The notes: generated by a model from the sequence alone, not told the origin. DNA of 64,000 bases from Pseudomonadales bacterium (GCA_017642855.1 JAEPOO010000002.1:767545-831544); one strand, 5' to 3'; numbered from the stretch's first letter, positions 7,742-17,026 are shown. A program made the numbers and translations.

Positions 7742-10057
7742 ATGGGGGGGAATTTCGGCATGCCGAAGAGTAAGGGGTACCTGACTTATAATGCTGCCGT
7801 CTTGTCGCTTGCGATCGGTGCTTTTGGTCTGACCACCGCACCTGAGACCGCAGTGGCCGCAGACGGAAGGGTACTTGAAGAAATCACGGTCACTGCACGT
7901 AAGAAAGATGAGTCCATCCAGGACGTGCCGATTGCGGTTTCGGCAATCACAAATCAGCTACAGGAAGAAAGTGTTCGGCGGCTGGAGGATATCCAGGCGT
8001 ATACACCCAATGTGTTTATTAATCGCACACCGGGTATTGCGAGCGGCGCTGCAATTACTATCCGCGGTGTTGCGTCACTGGAGAGCGACAAGAGTCTCGA
8101 CCCGGGTATCGGCGTCGTCGTCGACGGCATGTTTCTGGGCACAGCGAGTGGCGTGCTCCTGGACAACTTTGACATCGAACGCATCGAGGTACTTCGTGGG
8201 CCTCAGGGAACGCTGTTCGGGAAGAACACCACCGGGGGCATCCTGAACATCATTCGAACACCGGTTTCCATGAATGAGTTTGGCTTTGATATCAACGTCA
8301 CAGCGGGTGATTATGATCGACAGGACATCAAAGCTGTCGCGCAAATACCGATTATCGAAGACAAGTGGGGATTGAAACTCTTCGGGGCGCAAATCGAGCA
8401 TGATGGTTTCGTAGAGAGTTCAACTCTTGGTCGTGAAGTCGGCGGTGACGACAAAACCAATTATGGTTTTGCTACCCGCTGGGAGCCGAACGATGCGTTC
8501 GACGCTCAGCTCCACTACGAAATCATGGAAGATAAGAGTGAACAGGGCGCTTACATTAACCGAAACACTACCGCTGATCTGGCATGTCTGCTCAATGTTA
8601 TTGGCCTCGATAGCAATAACGGTTGCGAGTTCGCCGCGGTTCAGGGCCCTGACCTGACGGAATCTGATGGCACAAACTTCAGTGATAATGAATACGAGTC
8701 TACGATTCTCACGATGAACTATGACACGGACGCATTTCTGTATACCTACATCTATACCAACCGGGATATGGATGAGGAGAACAACCAGGACTTCGATGGC
8801 TCGCCGGCCAATATGCTGAGCATGAACTTTTTTAACGACTGGGAGCAAACCAGTCACGAATTCCGAGTTACTTCTCAGTTCTCAGACAAGTTTCAGTTCA
8901 TTGCCGGTCTTTACGATTGGGAAACTGAATTTGACCAGCGCTGGGATGTGTTCGGCCTTTTCTATCAGCTGTCTCGGCTCGGTAACCCGGTATGGGCCGC
9001 TGGAAGACAAGGTGTTCCTGGCTACGAAGATGTCGCTGTCTGGGACGAAGATGTTGCCGGTAACAACGGCCAGAGTCAAAAGACGACCTCAACCGCTGCT
9101 TTCTTCTCTGCTGACTGGTACATCAATGAAGAGTGGACGCTGACAGCAGGTCTGCGTTGGACTGAGGAAGAGAAAGACTTCATCGGTGGTGCGTCCGCGC
9201 CTGGTTACTATCCGCTTCGCGGTGAACCCTGGCCCGGGATTTACAATGGATTTGTAGCTGATGAGAAGTGGACGGAAACCACACCGCGAGTCAGCGTGAG
9301 ATATCAGCCCAGCGACAATTTCATGTACTACGCGTCATACAGCGAAGGCTTCAAGAGCGGTGGTTTTTTTGCCCGGCAGGCGAACTACAATATTGATCCT
9401 TCCTATGATCCGGAATACGTGAAGAACTATGAGTTCGGCTGGAAGACGACGCTGCTCGACGGCAGCATGATTTTGAACGGGGCCGTCTTCTATGCAGATT
9501 ACGAAGACAAACAGGAGTCCATCCTGATTCCAGTTGATCTGACGAACGTAGCAACAGTAATCCGAAACGCGTCTACCCTTGAGATGACAGGTCTTGAGTT
9601 GGAAATGCTTTGGCAGGTCACCGAGAGCTGGGACCTGCAATTGACCTACGGATTCCTGGATGCTGAGTACGATGATTATTTTGCGGACATCAATGGTGAC
9701 CAGATAATTACAGACAACTCTGATCTGGAGCCTCGTAACACACCTGAAAACACCTTCGGTCTGACCACCTCTTACACGAGGCAAATTGGTCCGGGTGTCT
9801 TCAACGGTGTTGTGTCCTACCGATACAGGGATGAAATGGAAACCAATGCATCAAACGATCCTCTGGGTTCTCTGGATAGCATCAACAATGTTGACGCGAC
9901 GCTGAGCTACTCTTACGAGAACTATCGTGTTGCAGTCTGGGGTCGAAACATCACGGACGAGCGTGAGCAGCGATGGGCAACCATTGGCGGGATCACAACT
10001 CGTGGTTGGTGGAACGAGCCAGAGATGTATGGCGTGACTCTGTCAGCCTCGTTTTAA
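7742..10057 (+). CDS. TonB-dependent outer-membrane receptor
   Basis: About 771 residues from the chosen ATG at 7742, which has a GGAGAGAG Shine-Dalgarno 4-11 bases upstream. A longer reading from 7664 lacks one. A signal peptide is followed by a TonB-box-like EEITVTA near the mature N-terminus. The plug domain follows (DVPIAVSA, IRGVASLE, GIGVVVDGMF, IEVLRGPQGTLFGKNTTGG), then a 22-strand-type barrel ending in an aromatic-Phe terminus (GVTLSASF). It imports a siderophore, oligosaccharide, aromatic or other large substrate using TonB energy. The divergent XRE regulator and the kynureninase genes downstream give no firm substrate. A good rho-independent terminator follows. Confidence 0.93.
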   Translation: MGGNFGMPKSKGYLTYNAAVLSLAIGAFGLTTAPETAVAADGRVLEEITVTARKKDESIQDVPIAVSAITNQLQEESVRRLEDIQAYTPNVFINRTPGIASGAAITIRGVASLESDKSLDPGIGVVVDGMFLGTASGVLLDNFDIERIEVLRGPQGTLFGKNTTGGILNIIRTPVSMNEFGFDINVTAGDYDRQDIKAVAQIPIIEDKWGLKLFGAQIEHDGFVESSTLGREVGGDDKTNYGFATRWEPNDAFDAQLHYEIMEDKSEQGAYINRNTTADLACLLNVIGLDSNNGCEFAAVQGPDLTESDGTNFSDNEYESTILTMNYDTDAFLYTYIYTNRDMDEENNQDFDGSPANMLSMNFFNDWEQTSHEFRVTSQFSDKFQFIAGLYDWETEFDQRWDVFGLFYQLSRLGNPVWAAGRQGVPGYEDVAVWDEDVAGNNGQSQKTTSTAAFFSADWYINEEWTLTAGLRWTEEEKDFIGGASAPGYYPLRGEPWPGIYNGFVADEKWTETTPRVSVRYQPSDNFMYYASYSEGFKSGGFFARQANYNIDPSYDPEYVKNYEFGWKTTLLDGSMILNGAVFYADYEDKQESILIPVDLTNVATVIRNASTLEMTGLELEMLWQVTESWDLQLTYGFLDAEYDDYFADINGDQIITDNSDLEPRNTPENTFGLTTSYTRQIGPGVFNGVVSYRYRDEMETNASNDPLGSLDSINNVDATLSYSYENYRVAVWGRNITDEREQRWATIGGITTRGWWNEPEMYGVTLSASF

Positions 10058-10075
10058 AGGCTGAACTTTTAGAAG

Positions 10076-10103
10076 AAAGGGCGTCTTTGGCGCCCTTTTT
10101 TTT
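10076..10103 (+). terminator. Rho-independent terminator after the TonB receptor gene
   Basis: An eight-pair stem (AAAGGGCG/CGCCCTTT) with a seven-base loop runs straight into a tract of eight T. It lies 18 bp after the receptor stop. The mirrored A-run lets it also work for the convergent kynureninase gene ending at 10113. Confidence 0.85.
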
Positions 10104-10112
10104 GGTTGGTTC

Positions 10113-11342
10113 CTAGGTCACGAATGCTCGACTGCTGAATCGTGGGTCTTCGTAAGCTTTTGATTTGATCACCTCTGCCATCCGGTTCATCGCGTTGTAT
10201 ACATCAACGTGCGACAGAAACAGCGGGCAGAGACCGAAACGGACGATGTTCGGCGCTCTGAAGTCACCAATCACACCTCGTTCAATCATTGCTTGTACGA
10301 TGCCGTAAGCGTTCGGGTGGCGCATGGATATCTGGCTGCCGCCCTCGGGTCCAGGTCCAGGTCCGAAGAGTTCAAGATTGGAGAATGCCGCCTCGTGACG
10401 TAATCGCTCTCGAATTACCGTTGCCAGAGATTCCGATTTCTGTTGAACGGATACCACATCGATTTCTTCCCAGATGTTCATTGCGGCGTCCAACGCGGAC
10501 ATTCCGATAATCCCGGGTGTACCGCTACTGAATCTGCGGATACCGTCCGCGGGCTCATAGTCCTGCCGAAAGTCGAAAGGTCTGACATGCCCCATCCAAC
10601 CCGATAGTGGTTGTTGGACGTCCTGATGTCGCTCTGCAACGTAGACAAAAGCGGGTGCACCGGGCCCGCCATTCAGATACTTGTAGCCGCAACCTACAGC
10701 GAAGTCAGTCATGCAGTGATCAAGTTCAACGGGCACGGCGCCGATACTGTGAGACAGATCCCAGATCACCAGCACACCGGCCGCGTGAGCTGCTGTGTTG
10801 ACGGCCTTCATGTCCCAGCGTTTTCCGCTCTTGAAGTTCACCTCTGTCAGCATGAGCACGGCAACGGAATCGGAGAGCTGTGCAAGCACCTCCTCGGGGT
10901 CTACGACCCTCAGTTCATAGTCGTTACCTCTGAGTTTGGTCAAACCCTGTGCCATATAGAGGTCAGTAGGGAAATTGTCATCACTGGACAGGACAACATT
11001 TCGTTCGGGCCGAAGGGTTAGCGCCGCAGCCAGTACCTTAAATAGATTTACTGACACGGAATCGGCGCAGAGCACCTGACCAGGTGCTGCGCCGATGAGC
11101 TTGGCGATTTTCTCTCCGACCGTGACCGGCAGGTTAATCCAGTCGTTTTTGTTCCAACTGGTAATCAGATCTGTGCCCCACTCACGATTGACCGTGTCAT
11201 TGACCCTCTCTTTGACAATTGCAAGAAGAGGTCCGAGTGAGTTTCCATCCAGATAAATGACATCCTCGGGTATGATGAATCGGTTTTTCAGATCAGCCAG
11301 TTCATCACGTCGATCGAGTTTGATGCAGGTTTCCAGGTTCAT
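10113..11342 (-). CDS. kynU: Kynureninase
   Basis: 409 residues, the usual kynureninase length. It catalyses PLP-dependent cleavage of L-kynurenine or 3-hydroxykynurenine to (hydroxy)anthranilate and alanine in the cytoplasm. Diagnostic stretches include IYLDGNSLGPL at the N-terminus, the PLP Asp in VIWDLSHSIGAVP (Asp195), and the Schiff-base Lys221 in GCGYKYLNGGPG. Also present are GWMGH and FSSGTPGI. The start ATG overlaps the stop of the upstream hydrolase gene (ATGA, 11339-11342), so the two are probably translationally coupled. Together they would carry out N-formylkynurenine to anthranilate. No tryptophan dioxygenase gene lies in the window. Confidence 0.93.
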   Translation of the reverse strand: MNLETCIKLDRRDELADLKNRFIIPEDVIYLDGNSLGPLLAIVKERVNDTVNREWGTDLITSWNKNDWINLPVTVGEKIAKLIGAAPGQVLCADSVSVNLFKVLAAALTLRPERNVVLSSDDNFPTDLYMAQGLTKLRGNDYELRVVDPEEVLAQLSDSVAVLMLTEVNFKSGKRWDMKAVNTAAHAAGVLVIWDLSHSIGAVPVELDHCMTDFAVGCGYKYLNGGPGAPAFVYVAERHQDVQQPLSGWMGHVRPFDFRQDYEPADGIRRFSSGTPGIIGMSALDAAMNIWEEIDVVSVQQKSESLATVIRERLRHEAAFSNLELFGPGPGPEGGSQISMRHPNAYGIVQAMIERGVIGDFRAPNIVRFGLCPLFLSHVDVYNAMNRMAEVIKSKAYEDPRFSSRAFVT

Positions 11343-12157
11343 TGGAAACTGTCGCCGATAGCGCGAAGCATGACACCAAAATCAGATGTATCGGGGTGAA
11401 TGACATCAAAGTGTCCTCCCTTGGTGAATTTGATCCTCTCAGGATCCAATGCCAGCGCTTCAGTCTGGAAGGCAGGCACAATCGTGTCTTGTTTGCCCTG
11501 GACCAGTTGGGTATTTGGATGGATCTTCATTCGGCCAGGTGAGTGCGCCTGATAGCGAAGCGATTGTTGGTTCGGCGCGCCACCCATTAAGGTAACCGCA
11601 GCCTGTTCACAGGGGCTGTCACCTGCTGCGTAAGCTTCAAGGTCTGTTATCGCGGCCAGCCCCACAACACCGGTAAATCTGTCTGGAAATCTCGCTGCAG
11701 CCCAGAGAGCCAGATGCCCTCCCGCAGAGTGGCCCGCAATGGTGATCAAGTCTGCGTCGACGCCGTGTTCTGAGAGCTTATGCAAACTGGATGTGGCCAG
11801 ATCAATATCCTCGAATGTACCCGGGAAACCGCCTCCAGGATCGCCAAGCCGTCGATACTCCAGCGACCAGACGGTGAATCCCTTTTCGGACAGGGCATGT
11901 GCCAGTGGTCGACTGTGACGCACATCGAAATGATTCAGCCAGCATCCCCCATGTACAAAAACAACGAGTCCGCGAGAGGGTTGATTGGGTAGCCACAACT
12001 CACCGAACAGCTGTTCCACGTCGCCGTATCTAACGACGGCATCTGGGTCACCGACTTCCAGTTCGAGAACGTCGTTAAAATTGACGCGCTGGTCGGTGAT
12101 ATCTGCCGAGAGCTCCTCGAAAAAGAAGAGCAGACTCAGGAGCGCAAGTAACTTCAT
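11339..12157 (-). CDS. Alpha/beta hydrolase, putative arylformamidase, with signal-peptide-like N-terminus
   Basis: About 272 residues from the ATG at 12157; an ATG at 12175 adds six residues. It has an alpha/beta-hydrolase fold with an oxyanion motif VVFVHGGCW, nucleophile elbow GHSAGGH, a late acid in GKQDTIVP and a catalytic His in GGHFDVIHP. HGGxW plus GHSAG is the pattern of carboxylesterase-type kynurenine formamidases. Its 4-bp overlap with kynU supports N-formylkynurenine as substrate. The N-terminus LLALLSLLFFFEELSAD looks like a signal peptide, which is odd for a kynurenine-pathway enzyme. A secreted esterase merely co-transcribed with kynU is the alternative. Confidence 0.75.
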   Translation of the reverse strand: MKLLALLSLLFFFEELSADITDQRVNFNDVLELEVGDPDAVVRYGDVEQLFGELWLPNQPSRGLVVFVHGGCWLNHFDVRHSRPLAHALSEKGFTVWSLEYRRLGDPGGGFPGTFEDIDLATSSLHKLSEHGVDADLITIAGHSAGGHLALWAAARFPDRFTGVVGLAAITDLEAYAAGDSPCEQAAVTLMGGAPNQQSLRYQAHSPGRMKIHPNTQLVQGKQDTIVPAFQTEALALDPERIKFTKGGHFDVIHPDTSDFGVMLRAIGDSFQ

Positions 12158-12230
12158 GGACGGATTATCACACATGTCAGTAAGAGAATTTGATTGTGCC
12201 TTGATTCTCCTTCGTTTTATCGCCTCTGCA

Positions 12231-12266
12231 GCGCCGAGGCAACACAGTTTGTGTTACCTTTGGCGC
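12231..12266. promoter_or_regulatory. Imperfect inverted repeat between divergent genes, upstream of sppA
   Basis: Left arm GCGCCGAGGCAACACA, three-base spacer GTT, right arm TGTGTTACCTTTGGCGC. The six inner pairs and five outer pairs are perfect, with a small bulge between them. It lies 25 bp before the sppA start and about 70 bp before the divergent hydrolase start, so it could be an operator or an mRNA leader hairpin. There is no T-tract after it. Confidence 0.5.
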
Positions 12267-12291
12267 GATCGACCAAAGAGATAAAGGAAAT

Positions 12292-14112
12292 ATGATGTTC
12301 GACTTGCTGAAACAAGCTGGCGGAATGCTCATTAACGGGTTTAGGGCGCTTAACACGGTTGTGTTCGGCGTACTTTCTGCCCTGATCATTGCAGCTCTGA
12401 TCGCGTCTGTTGCAGGACAAGATCAGCCAGAAGTGCCTGAGGGTGGCGCGCTCGTGCTCAATCTGACGGGGCCGCTGGTAGAGCAGAAGTCTGCAGTCGA
12501 CTACCCGACGGTTCTGAGAACCGGTCAAGTACCCAAAGAAACACTGGTTGCTGATGTCGTGGCTGCGCTGACGCTTGCGAAAGACGACGATCGAATTGGC
12601 CTGGTTATTCTGCAGTTGGATGGTTTGTCCGGGGGGTTGTTGCCCAAACTGGAACGTATTGCGGAGGCGATCACAGACTTTCGTGAGAGCGGCAAAAAAG
12701 TGATCGCCACAGGGACTTTCTATAATCAGGCAGGCGTTTTCCTCTCTGCACATGCTGATGAGGTGCTTCTTGATCCTGAGGGGATGGCGTTACCTGAGGG
12801 ATATGCTGCCTACAGAACCTACTACAAAACGTTACTGGATGACTTCGATGTCACGATTAACCTTTTCAAGGTGGGTAAGTACAAGTCAGCCATTGAGCCT
12901 TTCATTCGTGATGACATGTCCGATGAAGACAAGGAGGCTCGTCTTGCTTATCTGACAACCTGGTGGGACGCCTATACGTCAACCGTCGAAGAAGCACGGG
13001 GATTGGAATCTGGCATGATTGATTCAATACTGAATGATGCACCTGATCAACTTCGAGAGGCTGGCGGATACCTGGGTGAATTATCATTGCGTGCTGGGAT
13101 GGTCGACAAGCTTATGCCGGCCGATGAACGTCGCAAGTATTTTGAAGAACTGGCGGGGAAAGACGAGGAAACCGGTGGTTATCAGGGAATCGCTTTCATG
13201 GATTATCTCTCAGTAGCGCGTAAGCCGGTTGAACAGAAAGACGACCGGGTTGCCGTCATTACAGCGGTCGGCGGTATCGTCGACGGTTCTGCCGAAGCAG
13301 GTTCTATTGGCAGTCGGTCTTTGACGAAATTGATTCGCAAGGCGCATGAAGATGAGAACGTTAGGGCGATTGTGCTGCGAGTGGATTCAGGTGGCGGTAG
13401 TAAAAGCGCGTCTGAAATCATTCGGCGGGAACTACAGCATGCCCAGGACAAGGGCATTCCAGTCGTTGCCTCAATGGCATCGGTTGCAGCGTCGGGCGGA
13501 TACTGGATTTCATCCACCGCGGACCAGATCTGGGCGCTTCCGACGACGGTCACAGGGTCTATCGGTATTTACGGCATGATTCCCTCGCTTGAAAACACGC
13601 TAGACCGATACGGCATCCACTCAGATGGTGTAGGAACGACAGCTTTCGCTGGAAGCAGGAGTCTGGAACGTGGATTCACTGATGATGCCCGTGACGTCAC
13701 GCAGCAGGTGATCGAGTATGGTTACGCCCATTTCTTGAGAACAGTCTCTGAAGGTCGAGGTATGACGACGGATGAGGTGCATGAGGTTGCACAGGGCAGG
13801 GTCTGGTCTGGTGCCAAAGCAAAGGCGTTAGGACTGGTGGATGAGCTTGGCGATCTTGAGGAGGCGATCGCTGCCGCGGCCGAACTGGCGGAAATCGAAG
13901 ACTACTCTGTGTGGCACGTCGAAAAAGAAAAGTCGATGCAGGAACAAGTGATTCAGCAGTTCCTGACAGAAGTCGTTGTGTTGGAACAGGGTGTTCAGGA
14001 TCCGTTCGAGGCGCTGTTTATGCGCGTTAAGGCAGATTTTGAATTCCTGACACAGCTGAACGACCCATACGGCGCATATGTGATTTGTTCGGATTGTCCG
14101 GCGGGACCCTAA
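12292..14112 (+). CDS. sppA: Signal peptide peptidase SppA, 67K type
   Basis: 606 residues, matching the long double-domain SppA of enterobacteria. One N-terminal membrane anchor (about residues 20-42, VVFGVLSALIIAALIASVAG) is followed by two tandem S49 domains on the periplasmic side. The catalytic dyad is intact: Lys198 in KYKSAIEPF of the N-terminal domain and Ser401 in SVAASGGYWIS of the C-terminal domain. It degrades signal peptides left in the membrane after secretion. AAAGGAAA precedes the ATG by about 2-9 bases. The stop overlaps the convergent DUF1330 gene by 4 bp. Confidence 0.95.
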   Translation: MMFDLLKQAGGMLINGFRALNTVVFGVLSALIIAALIASVAGQDQPEVPEGGALVLNLTGPLVEQKSAVDYPTVLRTGQVPKETLVADVVAALTLAKDDDRIGLVILQLDGLSGGLLPKLERIAEAITDFRESGKKVIATGTFYNQAGVFLSAHADEVLLDPEGMALPEGYAAYRTYYKTLLDDFDVTINLFKVGKYKSAIEPFIRDDMSDEDKEARLAYLTTWWDAYTSTVEEARGLESGMIDSILNDAPDQLREAGGYLGELSLRAGMVDKLMPADERRKYFEELAGKDEETGGYQGIAFMDYLSVARKPVEQKDDRVAVITAVGGIVDGSAEAGSIGSRSLTKLIRKAHEDENVRAIVLRVDSGGGSKSASEIIRRELQHAQDKGIPVVASMASVAASGGYWISSTADQIWALPTTVTGSIGIYGMIPSLENTLDRYGIHSDGVGTTAFAGSRSLERGFTDDARDVTQQVIEYGYAHFLRTVSEGRGMTTDEVHEVAQGRVWSGAKAKALGLVDELGDLEEAIAAAAELAEIEDYSVWHVEKEKSMQEQVIQQFLTEVVVLEQGVQDPFEALFMRVKADFEFLTQLNDPYGAYVICSDCPAGP

Positions 14113-14537
14113 TCCAGTAGCCACATACCCTGTGGGTTAACCAGTTCAATGTTCAGCTGACCCTCGAGACCAGCCTCCCTGTGAACAGCGGAGGCCTGGT
14201 AATCCGGGTCGCTGATCATGGTCAGCATGGCGGCGCGTGATGGATACATGGCGATCGCGGCGGTGTCCCATAGATCTTCCACCTCGCCAAGCATGAGACG
14301 CTCTACGGCTGCGGAGAAAGTTGCGACAGCGCCAACCTTGGCCAGATGTGCAACGACCTCGGCGGCGTAAATGGAGTAAGCCTCGGCGCCTGTCATTTCA
14401 GTTTCACGACCATCTGCATACTCAGCCTTCTCTTTGTATTTGAGCAGGTTCAGCATGTAGATAGGACCTTCCTGTCCCGGTTCCAGGAAGCCCTTCATCT
14501 GTTCGTCGTTCGGGATAAGTTTGTTGACGACTTCCAT
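14109..14537 (-). CDS. DUF1330 family protein
   Basis: 142 residues with the ferredoxin-like dimeric alpha/beta barrel pattern of DUF1330: PIYMLNLLKYKEKA, GAEAYSIYAAEV, IAMYPSRAAMLTMISDPDYQ. Members are small soluble proteins of unknown reaction, related in fold to EthD and antibiotic monooxygenases. A GGAGGAAAC Shine-Dalgarno lies directly upstream of the ATG. The gene is convergent with sppA and lies in the same direction as the membrane-protein and hydroxylase genes upstream, but about 78 bp separates it from them. Confidence 0.85.
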   Translation of the reverse strand: MEVVNKLIPNDEQMKGFLEPGQEGPIYMLNLLKYKEKAEYADGRETEMTGAEAYSIYAAEVVAHLAKVGAVATFSAAVERLMLGEVEDLWDTAAIAMYPSRAAMLTMISDPDYQASAVHREAGLEGQLNIELVNPQGMWLLD

Positions 14538-14615
14538 CGTTTCCTCCGTCTATATGTCCTTCAGCTCAAGGTAGAAATCTGAATGGCTGGTCTGATGACG
14601 CTTTATCTGTGAGTG

Positions 14616-15209
14616 TTAGCAGGGGTCGAGTCGCAGGACGACGGTAGTTTCGGTCGCCTCCAAGGGATACAAACCGATGGCGCCAGAAATCTGTGCCACG
14701 GCGTACTTGTCAACTTTCATCGCGTGGATGGCACCTACGGTGTCCCGGTCTTCGTCGTAGAGAACAGGTGCAACGCAGGTTAGTTCTCCGTTGCGTAACA
14801 TCGTCAGGTTTGCCCCATTTAAAGAATGGTCCACTGCTTTCCCTCTTGGCATACCAACCCAGGCGCCATCTTCCCGATCGACGATCCAAAGTCGGAGATC
14901 TGCGGGATTGTTGTCTGAATCAGTTGCATAGAGGGAAATGACCTCCTCTGATTCGCCCATGATGGAGTAGAGCGCAGGAAACAAGGCGATTGGGCTGAGT
15001 AGAATTGCAACCCAAAACAACGCGCTTGGTTTACCCGGCCACAGCATCAACCCGCCAAGAATAATGGCGGCGATGGCGCCATAGAGCGCACCGCTGTGCG
15101 GCATCGCATAAGGACCATCATGAACGAGTCGGATTGCAAATACGCCAAGTCCCATCGTAAGAAGTATGACGGCAAAGATAATGTGGGAAACAGAAAGTTT
15201 TTCGTTCAT
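14616..15209 (-). CDS. Small membrane protein with C-terminal PNPOx-like/nitroreductase-like domain
   Basis: About 197 residues from the ATG at 15209. A longer frame to 15323 would run through the upstream gene. Three hydrophobic helices fill residues 8-100 (HIIFAVILLTMGLGVFAI, GALYGAIAAIILGGLML, ALFWVAILLSPIALFPALY). The C-terminal 100 residues (LRLWIVDREDGAWVGM, MLRNGELTCVAPVL, VDKYAVAQ) resemble the split-barrel nitroreductase/quinone-reductase proteins of the PNPOx superfamily. Cofactor binding is not shown. It follows the fatty acid hydroxylase-like gene by 10 bp and is probably co-transcribed with it. Confidence 0.7.
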   Translation of the reverse strand: MNEKLSVSHIIFAVILLTMGLGVFAIRLVHDGPYAMPHSGALYGAIAAIILGGLMLWPGKPSALFWVAILLSPIALFPALYSIMGESEEVISLYATDSDNNPADLRLWIVDREDGAWVGMPRGKAVDHSLNGANLTMLRNGELTCVAPVLYDEDRDTVGAIHAMKVDKYAVAQISGAIGLYPLEATETTVVLRLDPC

Positions 15210-15219
15210 GGGTGCAAAG

Positions 15220-16098
15220 CTACGCTGAATGGCCGCCGGGAGCAATCGATGTGTCATCTGGCTCCTTGACAGGCATGAGGAATTTTTGCCACATGGTGGG
15301 TTCTGTGGGTCCGGTACCTGCATCCTCGACGGTTCGATTCAAGAAAGTCATAAACACTCGATCCCAGACAATGGCGCTGCATCCATAGTTCATGTTGCTC
15401 TCTTCAAGGACTGATGAATGATGACAAATATGGTGCTTGTTGGTGGTAAAGAGCCAACCGATTCCTCGGCTGTTCATGGCGATATTGGCGTGAACGATGG
15501 AGGTTTGGGTGACGGTAAAGATTGCAGCACCGGCGGCGGCAGCGCCTACGCCAAAAATCAATTCGACCAGTAGAGAGGGCAAGAGAATCAGAAAATATTC
15601 AGCGGGATGGTTTAATCCGAAGTTCAGTGCGCCAAGTTTTTTGAAGGCGTGATGTGCCCCGTGACCTGAAAGTCGCCAGACGATTTTCCAGCGATGCTCT
15701 GCCCGATGCATCCAGTACCAGATAAATTCGCTGGTGAAAAACACGAGAAACAGTTGTGCCAATAAAGGCCAGTCGTGTGGCCAGATATCCAGGCCAAGAG
15801 ATTGCCGAAAGTTGGCAAGAGGATGAGATAACACATCGCGATAAAACTCACCAATGATCACGGCAATAATGGAGAGGACAAAAACAAAAAGGACGTTACG
15901 CACCTTCTCCTTGGCCCGAGTTGTCCAGGTGGGGCGAGCTGGAAAGTAGTGTTCGATGACGCCGAGGATGACTTGAACGCCGACGATGGTGAGCAGGTAG
16001 CTTTCCTCTCTCGTTGGATCAGTGAGCCAAAGGGCGAGCACGCTTACCAGTAACAGCGGCTGCAAACACCAGTACAGCAAAGGGTGATCGTTCGTCAT
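15220..16098 (-). CDS. Sterol desaturase/fatty acid hydroxylase superfamily protein
   Basis: About 292 residues from the ATG at 16098; a TTG at 16134 would be 12 codons longer. It is a polytopic membrane di-iron enzyme. The histidine clusters are intact: HRAEH, HGAHH and HHICHH, with a further upstream His within the helical part. Family members use O2 to hydroxylate or desaturate acyl or sterol-like lipids at the inner membrane. The substrate cannot be inferred. It shares direction with, and sits 10 bp from, the small membrane/PNPOx-like protein, which may supply electrons; that is speculative. Confidence 0.88.
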   Translation of the reverse strand: MTNDHPLLYWCLQPLLLVSVLALWLTDPTREESYLLTIVGVQVILGVIEHYFPARPTWTTRAKEKVRNVLFVFVLSIIAVIIGEFYRDVLSHPLANFRQSLGLDIWPHDWPLLAQLFLVFFTSEFIWYWMHRAEHRWKIVWRLSGHGAHHAFKKLGALNFGLNHPAEYFLILLPSLLVELIFGVGAAAAGAAIFTVTQTSIVHANIAMNSRGIGWLFTTNKHHICHHSSVLEESNMNYGCSAIVWDRVFMTFLNRTVEDAGTGPTEPTMWQKFLMPVKEPDDTSIAPGGHSA

Positions 16099-16198
16099 GC
16101 CGGTATTTATACGCCTTGTGAAGATGCGGCGCAAAGGTGCAAAGCGTGACTTGAACTCCTATGATGCCAGTCAACACCCTTAGTTCGCGGAGTTAACG

Positions 16199-17017
16199 AT
16201 GGCGAAGGCATGTAAAGTGGTCGGGCTCTATTCCTACCCCGTAAAGAGTTGTCGAGGTAGTTCCATGGATGCCGTGGACGTTTCTCCACAGGGTATCAAG
16301 GGCGATCGACAGCTGATGATTCTGCGTGAAGGCAAGTTTGTGAACCAGGCCTTCTTACCGAAACTTGCGACGGTTGAAACGAAACGCCTGGATGCCTCTT
16401 TTATTGAGTTCAAACATGAAAGTTCATCCCCGCTCGTGCATCAGGTAACGAGCGACGGTGAAGTAGTCGTCATCGACTTTTATGGCAACCAGGTGGCTGT
16501 GATTGATCAGGGAGATGCACTCGCGCTTTTTGTTTCCGAAGCCATTGGCGATGAGGTTCGTGTTGTCGGCTTAAAGGAAACATTTCAGCGAGCTGTCCCT
16601 CTTGAGGAATTTTCGGTGGTTGATGGTATTGATCAGAGTCGTTTTGTTGATGTGGCGCCGATATTGGTCACCAGCGTTGCGTCTTTGGCTGACCTCAATG
16701 GCCGGCTGAGTGAAGCGGTACCCATGGAACGATTTAGACCGAATATTGTCATTGAGGGGCTGGAAGCCTTTGACGAAGACAATGTCAGTGCCTTTGAAGG
16801 CGATGGCTGGCGTCTTGTGCGGGCTACTCATTGTGAGCGTTGCGCGGTGACCTGCACTGACCATCTGACTGGCGAACGTAGCCGCGAACCCTTGGCCACG
16901 CTGAAATCTTATCGTCACCGTGAAGGTGGTTATGCCGGTGGCGTGATGTTTGGAGCCTATATGGGTGTGGAAGGCACGGCCAGTATCCGTATCGGTGACA
17001 TGTTAGAGCAGGTGTGA
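16199..17017 (+). CDS. MOSC domain protein with N-terminal beta-barrel (YcbX/mARC-like)
   Basis: 272 residues. The N-terminal MOSC_N barrel is marked by LYSYPVKSCRG and GDRQLMIL. The C-terminal MOSC domain carries FRPNIVIEG and the Cys-containing HCERCAVTC, where a conserved cysteine ligates molybdenum cofactor in mARC-type reductases. Family members reduce N-hydroxylated bases and amines. Unlike E. coli YcbX there is no C-terminal ferredoxin domain, so another electron donor is needed. A GGAG motif precedes the ATG. It begins a plus-strand run of four genes with short spacers. Confidence 0.88.
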   Translation: MAKACKVVGLYSYPVKSCRGSSMDAVDVSPQGIKGDRQLMILREGKFVNQAFLPKLATVETKRLDASFIEFKHESSSPLVHQVTSDGEVVVIDFYGNQVAVIDQGDALALFVSEAIGDEVRVVGLKETFQRAVPLEEFSVVDGIDQSRFVDVAPILVTSVASLADLNGRLSEAVPMERFRPNIVIEGLEAFDEDNVSAFEGDGWRLVRATHCERCAVTCTDHLTGERSREPLATLKSYRHREGGYAGGVMFGAYMGVEGTASIRIGDMLEQV

Positions 17018-17026
17018 GAAAGGATC

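Noticed and set aside
15210..15323. Upstream extension of the small membrane protein
   Set aside because: It would overlap the hydroxylase gene by about 100 bp; the ATG at 15209 gives a normal junction.
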